Shown piece after piece: positions 18,060 to 26,229 of a stretch of DNA of 41,179 nucleotides (its first letter is position 1; every line of letters starts with the position of its first letter). The DNA comes from Corallococcus sp. Lineage in GTDB: Bacteria > Bacillota > Clostridia > Christensenellales > CAG-314. The notes under the pieces are model-generated. The model was not told the DNA's origin. It worked only from the letters and a program-made list of their open reading frames with translations, and did no database searches. The position numbers were made by a program, and so were the translations under genes. The stretch lies in contig JAMPAB010000002.1 of NCBI GenBank assembly GCA_023667435.1, positions 1 through 41,179 of the forward strand, written 5' to 3'.

Positions 18060-18890
18060 CTAAATCGCGACTTCGAATTTTTCGTTAAACGGTTCGTATT
18101 CGTAATCGACAAGCCGTACGTCCTCTACGGTAAATTCGTAAAAATCCGTAACGTTCGGATTTATGAAAAATTTGGGCGCGGGATGCATTGTCCCTTGCAG
18201 CATCCGCTCTACTTGCGCGACGTGCCTGTCGTAAATATGCGCGTCTGCAATTACGTGAACAAGCTCGCCGACTTTGAGATGCGACACTTGCGCTAGCATA
18301 TGCGTCAATACGGCGTACTGAACCACGTTCCAGTTGTTTGCAACCGCCATATCGTTGGAACGTTGATTGAGTATAGCGTTCAATTTACCGTCGGTAACGT
18401 TAAACGTGACGGAATACGCGCAGGGATACAAATTCATTTCCGACAGATCCTGATGGACGTAAATGTTTGTAATTATGCGGCGGCTAGCGGGATTATGCTT
18501 CAAGTCGTACAACACGCGATCGACTTGGTCAAACATACCTTCTTTATAGCGGTGCTTTACGCCCAACTGATACCCGTACGCCTTACCGATACTGCCTGTT
18601 TCGTCCGCCCAACTGTCCCATATATGCGATTTTAAATCGCGTATATTATTGCTCTTCTTTTGCCATATCCACAGCAATTCGTCCACCGCCGACTTAAACG
18701 CGGTGCGCCTGAGAGTAATTACGGGAAATTCTTCGGCAAGATTGTATCTGTTGACAATGCAGAATCTTTTGACGGTATGCGCGGGCGTTCCGTCCGCCCA
18801 ACGGGGACGCACTGCCGCTTCCTCGTCGGAAAAACCGTTATCTATAATTTCCCTCATATTGCGTATAAAAATCTCATCCGCTTTACTCAT
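18060..18890 (-). CDS. thyA: Thymidylate synthase (ThyA type)
   Basis: The 276-residue enzyme converts dUMP and methylene-tetrahydrofolate to dTMP and dihydrofolate. The catalytic Cys157 lies in LYPCAYSVTFNV, a clostridial variant of the usual PPCH motif. QRSNDMAVANNWNVVQYAVL binds dUMP, and the Arg pair SRRI lies at 136-139. HVIADAHIYDRHVAQVERML and the C-terminal PFNEKFEVAI close the active site. The start follows GGAGGA 10 bases upstream. A promoter lies 27 bases before the start codon, and folA follows on the same strand. Confidence 0.94.
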   Translation of the reverse strand: MSKADEIFIRNMREIIDNGFSDEEAAVRPRWADGTPAHTVKRFCIVNRYNLAEEFPVITLRRTAFKSAVDELLWIWQKKSNNIRDLKSHIWDSWADETGSIGKAYGYQLGVKHRYKEGMFDQVDRVLYDLKHNPASRRIITNIYVHQDLSEMNLYPCAYSVTFNVTDGKLNAILNQRSNDMAVANNWNVVQYAVLTHMLAQVSHLKVGELVHVIADAHIYDRHVAQVERMLQGTMHPAPKFFINPNVTDFYEFTVEDVRLVDYEYEPFNEKFEVAI

Positions 18891-18916
18891 CAGCTTTTTC
18901 CTCCGAATACTCTTTC

Positions 18917-18945
18917 AGTTTAACAAAATACGGCTTCGCCGTCAA
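18917..18945 (-). promoter_or_regulatory. Promoter of thyA-folA, overlapping a hairpin
   Basis: TTGACG (18945-18940) and TAAACT (18922-18917) are 17 bases apart on the minus strand. The spacer contains the stem ACGGC-GAA-GCCGT followed by ATTTTG, which may also end the upstream cation-exporter transcript. Confidence 0.5.
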
Positions 18946-18983
18946 ATAAATAGGACGGACAAAACCGTTTTCGGTATAATTTT

Positions 18984-20159
18984 TTACTGTCTTTCAACTT
19001 TCGGCGAAACGCTGGCGTCGGGATAAATCTTGCCTGCCTCCTCTTGCAAATACGCGACAACGTCCCTTTCGGTCAATTTCGTATCGTAACAGATAGAGAC
19101 GTCGAATATAAAGTTAAGCTTGCGCAAGCTCTTGACTACGCGGAAATCGTGAATATCGAAGCGCTCGTCCAACCTTTTTACGATCGACCGCATTTCCGCT
19201 TTGTATGCGTCCGTTTCGGGGTCGTTCGCCGCAACTGGATCCATATGAATAACCAGCCGTATATCGGTATTCTCCTCGAAGTCGCGCTCTATTCCGTCAA
19301 TGAGATCGTGACATTCCGTCACGGACTTGTCCGCGTCCACCTCTACGTGTACGCTGGCGTAATAACGGTTCGGACCGTAATTGTGAATATTTAAATCGTG
19401 AACCCCCAGCACTCCGTCGAATTTTTTTATGCGTTCCGTCACGCTGTTCGCCAATTCCGCGTTCGCGCCCTCGCCCATAAGATGATTTGCCGTTTCTTTC
19501 AGCAGTTTTATTCCGTTTACCGCAATGAATACCGCAACCGCAACGCCTGCAAAACCGTCCGCGTCGAACTTTACGAAATATGACGCGACTACGGAAATCA
19601 AAACCGCAGCGGTTGCGCAGACGTCCGAAGCGCTGTCCAGCGCCGACGCTTTTAACAAATCGTAATCGTAACGTTTGGCGAGCTTGCGGTTAAAAAAGAA
19701 CATCCCCAGCTTTACCGCCATAGATACGGCAAGGATAATTACCGTTGCCGCATTTAACGAAGGGGCGTCGTAGTTTCCGAAAAAAACGTCTATTATTTTT
19801 TTAACGCTTTCGACGAAAAGCTCGAGCGCAACGAAAATTATCGCGCACGCGACTGCGGTACCCGCAACGTATTCGGCCCTTCGGTGTCCGTATGGGTGTT
19901 CTTTGTCGGCGGGGCTGCTTGCAACCTTTATGCCGACGAGCATTACCGCATTGCTGCCGCAATCTCCCAAATTGTTGATACCGTCGGCAAATACCGAAAC
20001 CAGTCCGAACAAAATGCCCGCGACTATTTTCGATACGGCGAGCAATAAGTTTAACGTAATGCACGTCACTGACGACAGCTTTCCCACCCTGTCTCTTACG
20101 GCAAGACTGTTGACGTCGAAGCGTCCTTTCACAAAAATTTTAAGTAACAAATCCGTCAT
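18984..20159 (-). CDS. Cation diffusion facilitator (CDF) metal exporter
   Basis: The 391-residue protein has the CDF layout: six membrane helices in the first half and a cytoplasmic metal-sensing domain from about 220. Metal-site residues are seen in helix 2 (FADGINNLGDCGSN) and helix 5 (SALDSASDVCATA), with KEHPYGHRRAEYV between helices 2 and 3. The double-Asp pattern fits manganese, iron or zinc export. The C-terminal region is longer than usual, and a second ferredoxin-like stretch of about 90 residues follows RLVIHMDP, so it may hold two such domains. The ATG has no clear ribosome binding site and lies 33 bases after glmM, with a small hairpin TTTTACG/CGTAAAA in the gap. Translation may depend on glmM. 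Confidence 0.9.
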   Translation of the reverse strand: MTDLLLKIFVKGRFDVNSLAVRDRVGKLSSVTCITLNLLLAVSKIVAGILFGLVSVFADGINNLGDCGSNAVMLVGIKVASSPADKEHPYGHRRAEYVAGTAVACAIIFVALELFVESVKKIIDVFFGNYDAPSLNAATVIILAVSMAVKLGMFFFNRKLAKRYDYDLLKASALDSASDVCATAAVLISVVASYFVKFDADGFAGVAVAVFIAVNGIKLLKETANHLMGEGANAELANSVTERIKKFDGVLGVHDLNIHNYGPNRYYASVHVEVDADKSVTECHDLIDGIERDFEENTDIRLVIHMDPVAANDPETDAYKAEMRSIVKRLDERFDIHDFRVVKSLRKLNFIFDVSICYDTKLTERDVVAYLQEEAGKIYPDASVSPKVERQ

Positions 20160-20192
20160 AAACGTTATTTTACGCCGAAGCCGTAAAAGTTG

Positions 20193-21521
20193 TCAACGCA
20201 TTGAATTATTTTGCTTTTTGCCTGTCGCGTCCTGCGCAAACGTTGCGGCGACAGCCTGTATAACTTCGTCGGCGTTTTCTCCTTCCGCATAGGCGCGAAC
20301 CTTTTGTTCCGTTCCGCTTTTTCTCAACACTATACGGCAATTCGGATATAACGCGCCGATACGCGACGTTGCCGCCGACAGACTTTCCGCGCAGGACAGT
20401 TTGACGTTAGAGGGGGTAAGCGGAATATTCAACACGGAACAAGGCGTTTCCTCGCACTCCTCAGTGTAATCCAAAATACTTCCGCGTTCCGTAAAAATTT
20501 TACTTACGAACAGCGCGTTAATAACGGCATCGGAGCTTGTAGCTACGTCGCACAGCAAATAATGTCCGCTCTCCTCTCCGCCGAAATTAAGTCCGTATTT
20601 AACCATACTGCCAAATACGTTCGTATCTCCGACGTCGCTTCTTATCAATTCTATTCCGATTTTCGACAAGCTCCGTTCCACTCCGCCGTTAGTGAGAATC
20701 GTACCGCATACGGCGTTCTTAAGCAATTTTCCTTCTTCCTTCAGATACTTCGCTATCGCGTAAAATACTCTGCCGTTGGAAACCGCCCTATCCTCTTCGA
20801 ACACCGCAAGTCTGTCTGCGTCGCCGTCGAAGGCAAATCCCAGACGAAACTTTTTCTGACGCATTTTGCTTTCCAAAAATTCGGGATGCGTCGCGCCGCA
20901 GTCCACGTTTATTTTGTCGCCGACATACCGATTGCAAAAGGACGTAACGACTGCTCCCGCTTTGGCGAACGCAAGAGGTGCGACTTTGTAAGCGGCGCCG
21001 TAACAGCAATCCAGAGCAACTTTGAGATTATTCAAATTCACCTTACTTTCGCGCAGTATATCTTCGCAATATATATTGTCGATATCGTAAAATACGGGCT
21101 CGAAAATTTTACCCGACGGAAGGTCTTCCTCTTTAAGATTATTCATCATCCTCGTCACTACCGCCTGCTTCGACCGACACATTTTAACGCCGTATCTGTC
21201 GAAGACTTTAAGACCGTTGTCACAGGGAGGATTGTGACTTGCCGTAATCATAACGCCGTAATCTCCGCCCAGTTTTCTTACGAAATGTCCCACCGCGTTA
21301 GTAGGCAGCACGCCCAGATTGATTACGTTGCCGCCGCCCGCGTACACTCCTTTTGCCAATGCGGAGAATAAATTTTCTCCCGATACGCGCGTATCGCGCG
21401 CAATCACCACGATGGGACAATCGCTTAAAAGCGCCAGACTTTTACCTAACAAAAAAGCAGTACCGTCGTTTAAGGTACTGCCATACGCGCCGCGTATTCC
21501 GTCCGTACCAAATAAGTTCAT
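20193..21521 (-). CDS. glmM: Phosphoglucosamine mutase
   Basis: The 442-residue enzyme interconverts glucosamine-6-phosphate and glucosamine-1-phosphate on the way to UDP-GlcNAc and peptidoglycan. It starts with the typical LFGTDGIRG. The phosphoserine is Ser95 in TASHNP, the metal-binding loop is DGDADR, the sugar-binding loop is GGEESGH, and the phosphate-binding loop is RKSGTEQKVRAY. The four-domain order and the length fit GlmM; some phosphomannomutases look similar, but the FGTDGIRG start and SHNP context favour GlmM. A GGGAGG site precedes the ATG. It lies 51 bases after the flavoprotein gene and 33 before the cation exporter. Confidence 0.93.
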   Translation of the reverse strand: MNLFGTDGIRGAYGSTLNDGTAFLLGKSLALLSDCPIVVIARDTRVSGENLFSALAKGVYAGGGNVINLGVLPTNAVGHFVRKLGGDYGVMITASHNPPCDNGLKVFDRYGVKMCRSKQAVVTRMMNNLKEEDLPSGKIFEPVFYDIDNIYCEDILRESKVNLNNLKVALDCCYGAAYKVAPLAFAKAGAVVTSFCNRYVGDKINVDCGATHPEFLESKMRQKKFRLGFAFDGDADRLAVFEEDRAVSNGRVFYAIAKYLKEEGKLLKNAVCGTILTNGGVERSLSKIGIELIRSDVGDTNVFGSMVKYGLNFGGEESGHYLLCDVATSSDAVINALFVSKIFTERGSILDYTEECEETPCSVLNIPLTPSNVKLSCAESLSAATSRIGALYPNCRIVLRKSGTEQKVRAYAEGENADEVIQAVAATFAQDATGKKQNNSMR

Positions 21522-21572
21522 AATAACCTCCCTAAGTTGTTTTTCCTTCTTTGGTACGAAAATTATCGATTT

Positions 21573-22478
21573 TTATTTCCGCGACGCCGCGTAAACAGAA
21601 GCGTACGCGCCTGCTTTCGCTCCGTCCGAACAAGCGGTAACGATTTGTTTTAAACTGCCTGAGGTGACGTCCCCTGCCGCAAACAGTCCCTTGACGCTCG
21701 AGCAGCCCTTTTCGTCCACCTTTATGTAACCGTTTACTGTTTCCACTCCGTCAATGCGGATAAACTCCGTAGACGGACTCGACCCCACCGCAACGAACAC
21801 TCCCGAAACGGACAGCTTCCGCGTTTCGCCGTCAAGCGCGACTGTCATTCCCGTAACGGCAGAGTCTCCCAGTATTTCGGTGACGACGGAATTGTGCAGA
21901 ACTGAAACGTTTGCTCTGCTTTGCAAATCGGCGACTTCTCTTTCCTCTCCGTCCAAACTGTTAAAAGGGGACAAAACGTACACCTTTTCGCACAAATCGG
22001 CAAGATACAGCGCTTCGCGAACGGCGTGTTCTCCGCCGCCGACGACCGCGACGGCAGCGCCCTTAAAGAAATTACCGTCGCACGTTGCGCAGCAACTTAC
22101 GCCTTTGCCCACGTACGCGTCCTCTATGCCCAACTTGTTGCGCGTAGTACCCGTAGCGACGACAACCGACGGAAATTCATATTTTTCTTTGCCTGCGGCG
22201 ACGACGAAATTGCCGACTTCGTTTTGCGTGAGAGAAACGACCTTTTGCCTGATTACGTTGCTAAGTCCCAGTTCTTTTGCCTGTTTCGAAATATTCGACG
22301 CAAGCTGCCACCCTTCGACGGAAACGTACGACGGATAGTTTTCTATTTTTCCCAAATTAGCGACGTACCCGCCCATACCGAACTGCTCGAACAAAGTTAC
22401 TTCGGCATTGGAGCGCAACGCGTATATTGCCGCAGTAAGGCCCGCGACTCCGCCTCCTATTATTGCTATTTTTTTCAT
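21573..22478 (-). CDS. trxB: Thioredoxin reductase-like flavoprotein
   Basis: The 301-residue protein has an N-terminal FAD-binding GGGVAGLTAAIYA (8-20), an NAD(P)H-binding GGGEHAVREALYLA, the redox pair Cys130-Cys133 in SCCATCDG, and a C-terminal FAD motif GLFAAGDVTSGSLKQIVTA. It would pass electrons from NAD(P)H to thioredoxin. The usual Tyr before CATC is a Cys here, giving CCATC. In the pyridine nucleotide domain the common HRR motif is not seen (SPFNSLDGEE is at that place), so the electron donor may not be NADPH; reduced ferredoxin or NADH are alternatives known in clostridial relatives. The ATG at 22478 is preferred to a TTG four codons upstream, which sits too close to AAGGA. glmM follows. 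Confidence 0.88.
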   Translation of the reverse strand: MKKIAIIGGGVAGLTAAIYALRSNAEVTLFEQFGMGGYVANLGKIENYPSYVSVEGWQLASNISKQAKELGLSNVIRQKVVSLTQNEVGNFVVAAGKEKYEFPSVVVATGTTRNKLGIEDAYVGKGVSCCATCDGNFFKGAAVAVVGGGEHAVREALYLADLCEKVYVLSPFNSLDGEEREVADLQSRANVSVLHNSVVTEILGDSAVTGMTVALDGETRKLSVSGVFVAVGSSPSTEFIRIDGVETVNGYIKVDEKGCSSVKGLFAAGDVTSGSLKQIVTACSDGAKAGAYASVYAASRK

Positions 22479-22696
22479 ATTGTTTGTCAAATCCTTTTAT
22501 CTTAATGCTCGATACGGCAAGCTGCCGCAAAGTGATTATTACGCTTTGCCGATTTTAATTTACGGACGATGCCCGTTTTCGGACTGCGTTTGAATATATT
22601 ATATATCCGTACATTACGCATAACTTGTAAAATTATGCTTTATTTGCGACACTATTGACGCAAAATACGGCGTTTACGCCCGAAACGTCTCCGATT

Positions 22697-22731
22697 AAAT
22701 TACCGCGACGTAAGAAACGACGCGGTAAAAG
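22697..22731 (-). terminator. Possible terminator after the GLUG lipoprotein
   Basis: TTACCGCG (22698-22705) and CGCGGTAA (22722-22729) pair, and the stem extends inward by CGT/ACG around one A-A mismatch. On the minus strand a short TTTAAT follows. It is weak as a terminator. Confidence 0.4.
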
Positions 22732-22755
22732 TAACGACGGTAAAACGCAAACGGA

Positions 22756-23070
22756 CTAAGCCTCTGCCTGTATATAATCGTAAGTGACTTCGGAACTTTC
22801 GTTTCCTTCCACTACGGAAAGTATGCTGCCCTCGTGAAGAACCCTGCCTGCGATTGCGTCTGCGTTGTACGCCTTCGAACCGTAGCTGTTAGTCGCCTGA
22901 TCTGCGCAGATATGCACTTTGGTAACCGTATTGCCTGTAGCTCTCGCAGATATTCCGTCCGTCGATACCAACGTTCCCACTATACCGCCGATATCGCGGT
23001 AACCTTTAATAGAAGCGTTGCTTACCGAACAGCCCGTAACGGAACTCGCCGCCAGATATCCTGCGATTCC
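22756..23070 (-). pseudogene. Severed C-terminal GLUG segment of the upstream lipoprotein
   Basis: Directly after the TGA that ends the upstream lipoprotein gene, the same frame stays open for 104 codons to a TAG. The translation continues the GLUG-repeat pattern without a break: GIAGYLAASSVTGCSVSNA, then GYRDIGGIVGTL. The junction GDKV-stop-GIAGY matches the repeat form V-G-G-I-A/V-G-Y, so a GGA to TGA change would explain it. No ribosome binding site serves an internal start. TGA is used as a real stop elsewhere in the window, so recoding is not favoured. Confidence 0.6.
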
Positions 23071-24537
23071 TCAGACTTTGTCTCCGTTATCGTATTCGCT
23101 GCCGCTTGCATTGGGAACGCAAACCATTTCCAGTCCGTCGACAACGCAATCGGTAATATTTCCGTAGGCATATCCTACTATACCGCCTGCCCAGTGATTA
23201 GCTTTGACGACGGCATTCTTAACCGTAATGTTCTGAAACGATGTAGAAGCGGTCATTCCCGCCACAACGCCGACGTTTTCGATACCGACGACGTTTGCGC
23301 CGTCAATCGTAAAGTCGCGCAAAACAGCTTTACATTGCCATTGATTGCCGAATAATCCTACGTAAATTCCGCCGTTGACGTTGAGATTGCGTATCGTGTG
23401 ACTGTGTCCGTCGAACGTTCCCCGAAAACCGTTAATCGGCGTCCATTCGTTGTTGGCAAAATCGATATCGCATCCCATGTTTACCGTCTTGCCCGAGTAG
23501 CTGTTGCCGCCGTTTACGCTGTCGCGGAAACGGGCGAACTGCGCGTAAGTGCTTACGTAGTACGTATTGCATACGTTGCAATATAACGTTTCTTCGTCGT
23601 AATACTGCGCGTGCGTAGGCGCGATCGAAACGTTGGATAACTCGGCGTTAGATCCGATTGCGTAATTTTTGCCGCAGTTCTTACAATGTCTGTGCGCTAC
23701 TATACCCGTAGAGTGACTTGTAGTTGCGCTTTCGTTTATTACTTCAAAATCGTGTCCGCCCAACACTACCGTATCGTTACGGGAAATCTCTTTGCCGCTC
23801 AGATCGTAATACTTTTCGCAAACGCTGCAGTAATCGTACGCAATGTTGCCGTCGCTTACGCAGGAAGCTTCGTGTTCGGGATACCTCGTAAAGGAATGCG
23901 ACGCTATAATATACACCTGCTGATTGAAAATCTCGTTGCCCTGCAAATCGAAATTTTTACCGCATTCGATACAATGTCTGTGGTCTATATTGCCGTTTTC
24001 GAAACAAGTAGCTTCTTGCGCGTGAATCAGTGAAAGCGAGTGACCTGCGGGAATTACAGTCGACGCTTTCGTTATTTCCTCGTCGTCGAAATTAAAAACC
24101 TTGTCGCAAACCAAGCAACATCTGTGAGCGATATTGCCGTCGCTCAGACACGTAGCTTCTTTTCTTGCGACGTTCTGCAAATAATGCGAGGCTGCGACTA
24201 CTATATCCCCGTCGGTCAAAGCTCTGCCGTTGCCGTCGTAATTGCCGTTACATACCGAGCAGTGACCGTAAGCGATGCTGCCGTCTTCCGTACAGGTAGC
24301 CTGTACTGCGGCAACGTGCGTAAGCTGATGCGGCAATTTCGCAATCGAACCCGTTTGCTTTTTGTTGCAACCTGCTACGGTACAATATCTTTCGCGAACG
24401 CCTTCCGCATCGCAAGCGGGTTCCGTAACCGTCTGCCACTCGCCGAAAACGCAGTCGTGATCGGAACAAGCCGAAAGCGCTCCCAGCAGCGCTAACATAA
24501 AAATAATAACAACCGAAAACAGCACTGTTTTCTTCAT
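23071..24537 (-). CDS. CxxC-repeat and GLUG lipoprotein, apparently cut short by TGA
   Basis: The frame encodes 488 residues from the ATG at 24537, which follows GGAGG; four in-frame codons upstream are excluded by that site. Residues 1-23 are a lipoprotein signal with the LSAC lipobox. Residues about 25-300 hold six or so repeats of about 44 residues with the form ATC...GNI...C..C.K.FD..G.EI, the same style as the giant lipoprotein at the left edge. From about 330 on, GLUG-type repeats (RGTFDGHSHTIRNL, YVGLFG, NVGVVAGM, WAGGIVGYA) would form a right-handed beta structure typical of surface proteins. The frame ends at a TGA in the middle of a GLUG repeat. A consensus promoter lies about 150 bases upstream, with a leader hairpin. 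The function is unknown. Confidence 0.8.
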   Translation of the reverse strand: MKKTVLFSVVIIFMLALLGALSACSDHDCVFGEWQTVTEPACDAEGVRERYCTVAGCNKKQTGSIAKLPHQLTHVAAVQATCTEDGSIAYGHCSVCNGNYDGNGRALTDGDIVVAASHYLQNVARKEATCLSDGNIAHRCCLVCDKVFNFDDEEITKASTVIPAGHSLSLIHAQEATCFENGNIDHRHCIECGKNFDLQGNEIFNQQVYIIASHSFTRYPEHEASCVSDGNIAYDYCSVCEKYYDLSGKEISRNDTVVLGGHDFEVINESATTSHSTGIVAHRHCKNCGKNYAIGSNAELSNVSIAPTHAQYYDEETLYCNVCNTYYVSTYAQFARFRDSVNGGNSYSGKTVNMGCDIDFANNEWTPINGFRGTFDGHSHTIRNLNVNGGIYVGLFGNQWQCKAVLRDFTIDGANVVGIENVGVVAGMTASTSFQNITVKNAVVKANHWAGGIVGYAYGNITDCVVDGLEMVCVPNASGSEYDNGDKV

Positions 24538-24560
24538 AACAACCTCCAAAATATCGCCGC

Positions 24561-24598
24561 CGTAACGCAGACGACCGTTTTATACGACGAGCGTTACG
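24561..24598 (-). other. Leader stem-loop before the GLUG lipoprotein
   Basis: CGTAACGC (24561-24568) pairs with GCGTTACG (24591-24598), 8 bp, ending about 14 bases before the ribosome binding site. It lies inside a leader of about 150 bases. Confidence 0.4.
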
Positions 24599-24692
24599 AC
24601 TACCAAGTAAGTCAAAGCTTTTATTGCAGCGCGCGACAAATATCGAAGATAATCTACCGTACAATCAACCGCGTTACGCCTGTCTATCGTTA

Positions 24693-24721
24693 ATTATACA
24701 CTATCAAACGGCCTTAGTCAA
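24693..24721 (-). promoter_or_regulatory. Sigma-A promoter of the GLUG lipoprotein
   Basis: TTGACT (24721-24716) and TATAAT (24698-24693) are 17 bases apart on the minus strand. It starts just downstream of the rpsI terminator. Confidence 0.8.
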
Positions 24722-24751
24722 GCGCGCATATCGTTTACTGCAGCCGACGTT

Positions 24752-24783
24752 AAAATACGCTCCCGAAAATAATCGGGAGCGTA
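24752..24783 (-). terminator. Intrinsic terminator after rpsI
   Basis: TACGCTCCCGA (24756-24766) and TCGGGAGCGTA (24773-24783) form an 11-bp stem with a 6-base loop, followed by TTTTA on the minus strand. Confidence 0.8.
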
Positions 24784-24805
24784 AATAATCGTTGAATATA
24801 AGCAA

Positions 24806-25216
24806 TTATCTCTTGCTGAATTGCGGAGCTTTACGAGCCTTCTTCAAACCGTACTTCTTTCTTTCCTTCATACGGGGATCGCGGGTTAAGAATCCGTTCT
24901 TTTTCAAGATCGCCTTGTCCTCGCCTGCAATTACCAACGCGCGGGAAATGCCGTGACGGATTGCGCCTGCCTGTCCGGTATATCCGCCGCCCGTTACGTT
25001 TACTACCACGTCGTACTTATTCAACGTTTCCGTTGCGTTTAAGGGTTGACGAACGATATATTTCAAAGTGTCGAGACCGAAATACGCGTCGATATCGCGC
25101 TTGTTGATGGTGATATTTCCGCTGCCTCCGGGAATAAGTCTTACGCGGGCGATGGATTTCTTTCTTCTGCCCGTTCCCCAAAATTGAACCTTTTTCTTCG
25201 CTACTGTCTTAGCCAT
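24806..25216 (-). CDS. rpsI: 30S ribosomal protein S9
   Basis: The 136-residue protein has the S9 features: [16 protein letters not shown] near the N-terminus, [15 protein letters not shown], a Gly-rich [19 protein letters not shown] segment, and the basic C-terminal tail [18 protein letters not shown] that reaches tRNA at the P site. The start follows GGAGGAAT. It lies 13 bases after rplM, the invariant partner, and ends before a strong terminator, so it closes the rplM-rpsI transcript. Confidence 0.97.
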   Translation of the reverse strand: MAKTVAKKKVQFWGTGRRKKSIARVRLIPGGSGNITINKRDIDAYFGLDTLKYIVRQPLNATETLNKYDVVVNVTGGGYTGQAGAIRHGISRALVIAGEDKAILKKNGFLTRDPRMKERKKYGLKKARKAPQFSKR

Positions 25217-25229
25217 TGTTCATTCCTCC

Positions 25230-25664
25230 TTAGTCCAACGCAAGCATTTGAGGATGCTGCGCCTCGTGCTTGTGTTCCGCGCCTTTGTAAACGCGAAGTT
25301 TGGTGAGCATTTTTCTGCCGAGACTGTTGTGATGAAGCATTCCCTTAACCGCCTTCATCATAGCGAAGTCGCTGCGTTCGGCCATCAATTTACTGTACTT
25401 TGTCTGCTTTAAATGTCCCGGTCTGGGCGAACGGCGAACATACATCTTCTGTTCGAGTTTCTTTCCCGTAAGAACAGCTTTGTCGCAGTTCAATACTATT
25501 ACGTAATCGCCCGTATCTACATGCGGAGTAAACGTAGGTTTATTCTTTCCGCGAAGTATCGAGGCAACCTGACTTGCAACGCGACCGAGAGGTTTGCCCG
25601 CCGCGTCTACTACGTACCATTTCCTTTCAACGGCTTCTTTCTTAGCCATAAAAGTCTTAACCAT
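25230..25664 (-). CDS. rplM: 50S ribosomal protein L13
   Basis: The 144-residue protein begins [20 protein letters not shown], continues with [37 protein letters not shown], and ends with [16 protein letters not shown], all characteristic of L13, an early 23S rRNA-binding protein. The start has AGGAGA upstream. A perfect-consensus promoter and a structured leader of about 115 bases precede it, which suggests feedback control by the protein. rpsI follows after 13 bases. Confidence 0.97.
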   Translation of the reverse strand: MVKTFMAKKEAVERKWYVVDAAGKPLGRVASQVASILRGKNKPTFTPHVDTGDYVIVLNCDKAVLTGKKLEQKMYVRRSPRPGHLKQTKYSKLMAERSDFAMMKAVKGMLHHNSLGRKMLTKLRVYKGAEHKHEAQHPQMLALD

Positions 25665-25785
25665 TTTAAATTTCTCCTAGTATTTAAGTTTGTCGCTGTT
25701 CACGGTTGAATAATTACCGACAGTGGAATTCGGTTTAGACAAGACAGAGCTTAAAATATCTTGCCGAATTATTCACAGCCTTTCA
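25665..25785 (-). promoter_or_regulatory. Probable L13 autoregulatory mRNA leader
   Basis: The leader folds into a branched structure. GCTGT (25779-25775) and TGAATAATT (25775-25767) on the 5' side pair with ACAGC (25699-25695) and AATTATTCA (25715-25707) on the 3' side. Inside are the small stems CAAGA/TCTTG and ACCG/CGGT. Such leaders before rplM are known in low-GC Gram-positives and bind L13. I identify it by position and fold, not by a consensus match. Confidence 0.6.
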
Positions 25786-25814
25786 ATTATACAAATATAA
25801 TAAATTCGTGTCAA
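25786..25814 (-). promoter_or_regulatory. Consensus sigma-A promoter of rplM-rpsI
   Basis: TTGACA (25814-25809), a 17-base spacer and TATAAT (25791-25786): a perfect match in both boxes and in spacing. Confidence 0.92.
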
Positions 25815-25829
25815 CTATTTGACGTTAAT

Positions 25830-26198
25830 TTACGGCATTTCTTTATTGCGCGCGGATATCGCATCGTGTATTTTCTGACATACCCACACTAAAAAGATTG
25901 GAATGCAAAGGACAGTTATCGCAATCAGCACAAACGCCAACTGACACCCCAATTCAACCTCGTCGCAGGCGCTTTTATCTTTTTTCGCGCGGGTAATAAC
26001 GGCAGAAAAAATCAAAACGACCGCGCCGAGTACCGTAACGGAAAAAAGTATGAAACTTACAAGATTCGCCGTCGTAACGTTCTCCCACGTAAGCTCGCAG
26101 GAAAAATCAAATAAACACATTCCTACGACAAAGCATACGACGACCGCGATCAGTACAATGCAGTAAAAAATGTACGTTTTGGGCGTTTTTTCTTTCAT
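25830..26198 (-). CDS. Small three-helix membrane protein, unknown
   Basis: The 122-residue protein has three hydrophobic segments, at about residues 9-29, 42-67 and 83-108, with a short Lys-rich loop (TRAKKDKSACDE) between the second and third. I recognise no family. The start has GGAG 7 bases upstream. It lies 31 bases after truA and before the rplM promoter. In most Firmicutes truA is followed directly by rplM, so this gene is an insertion in a conserved block. It resembles the other inserted gene at 26969 only in being a small membrane protein. Confidence 0.65.
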   Translation of the reverse strand: MKEKTPKTYIFYCIVLIAVVVCFVVGMCLFDFSCELTWENVTTANLVSFILFSVTVLGAVVLIFSAVITRAKKDKSACDEVELGCQLAFVLIAITVLCIPIFLVWVCQKIHDAISARNKEMP

Positions 26199-26229
26199 AA
26201 AATTCTCCTTAGCGCGGAAAACCGCGTTA

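Noticed and set aside
23071-23073. TGA as a recoded Gly, Trp or Sec codon
   Set aside because: TGA ends several housekeeping genes here, including one with an ATGA overlap, and no SECIS-like stem was obvious. A simple mutation is a better explanation.
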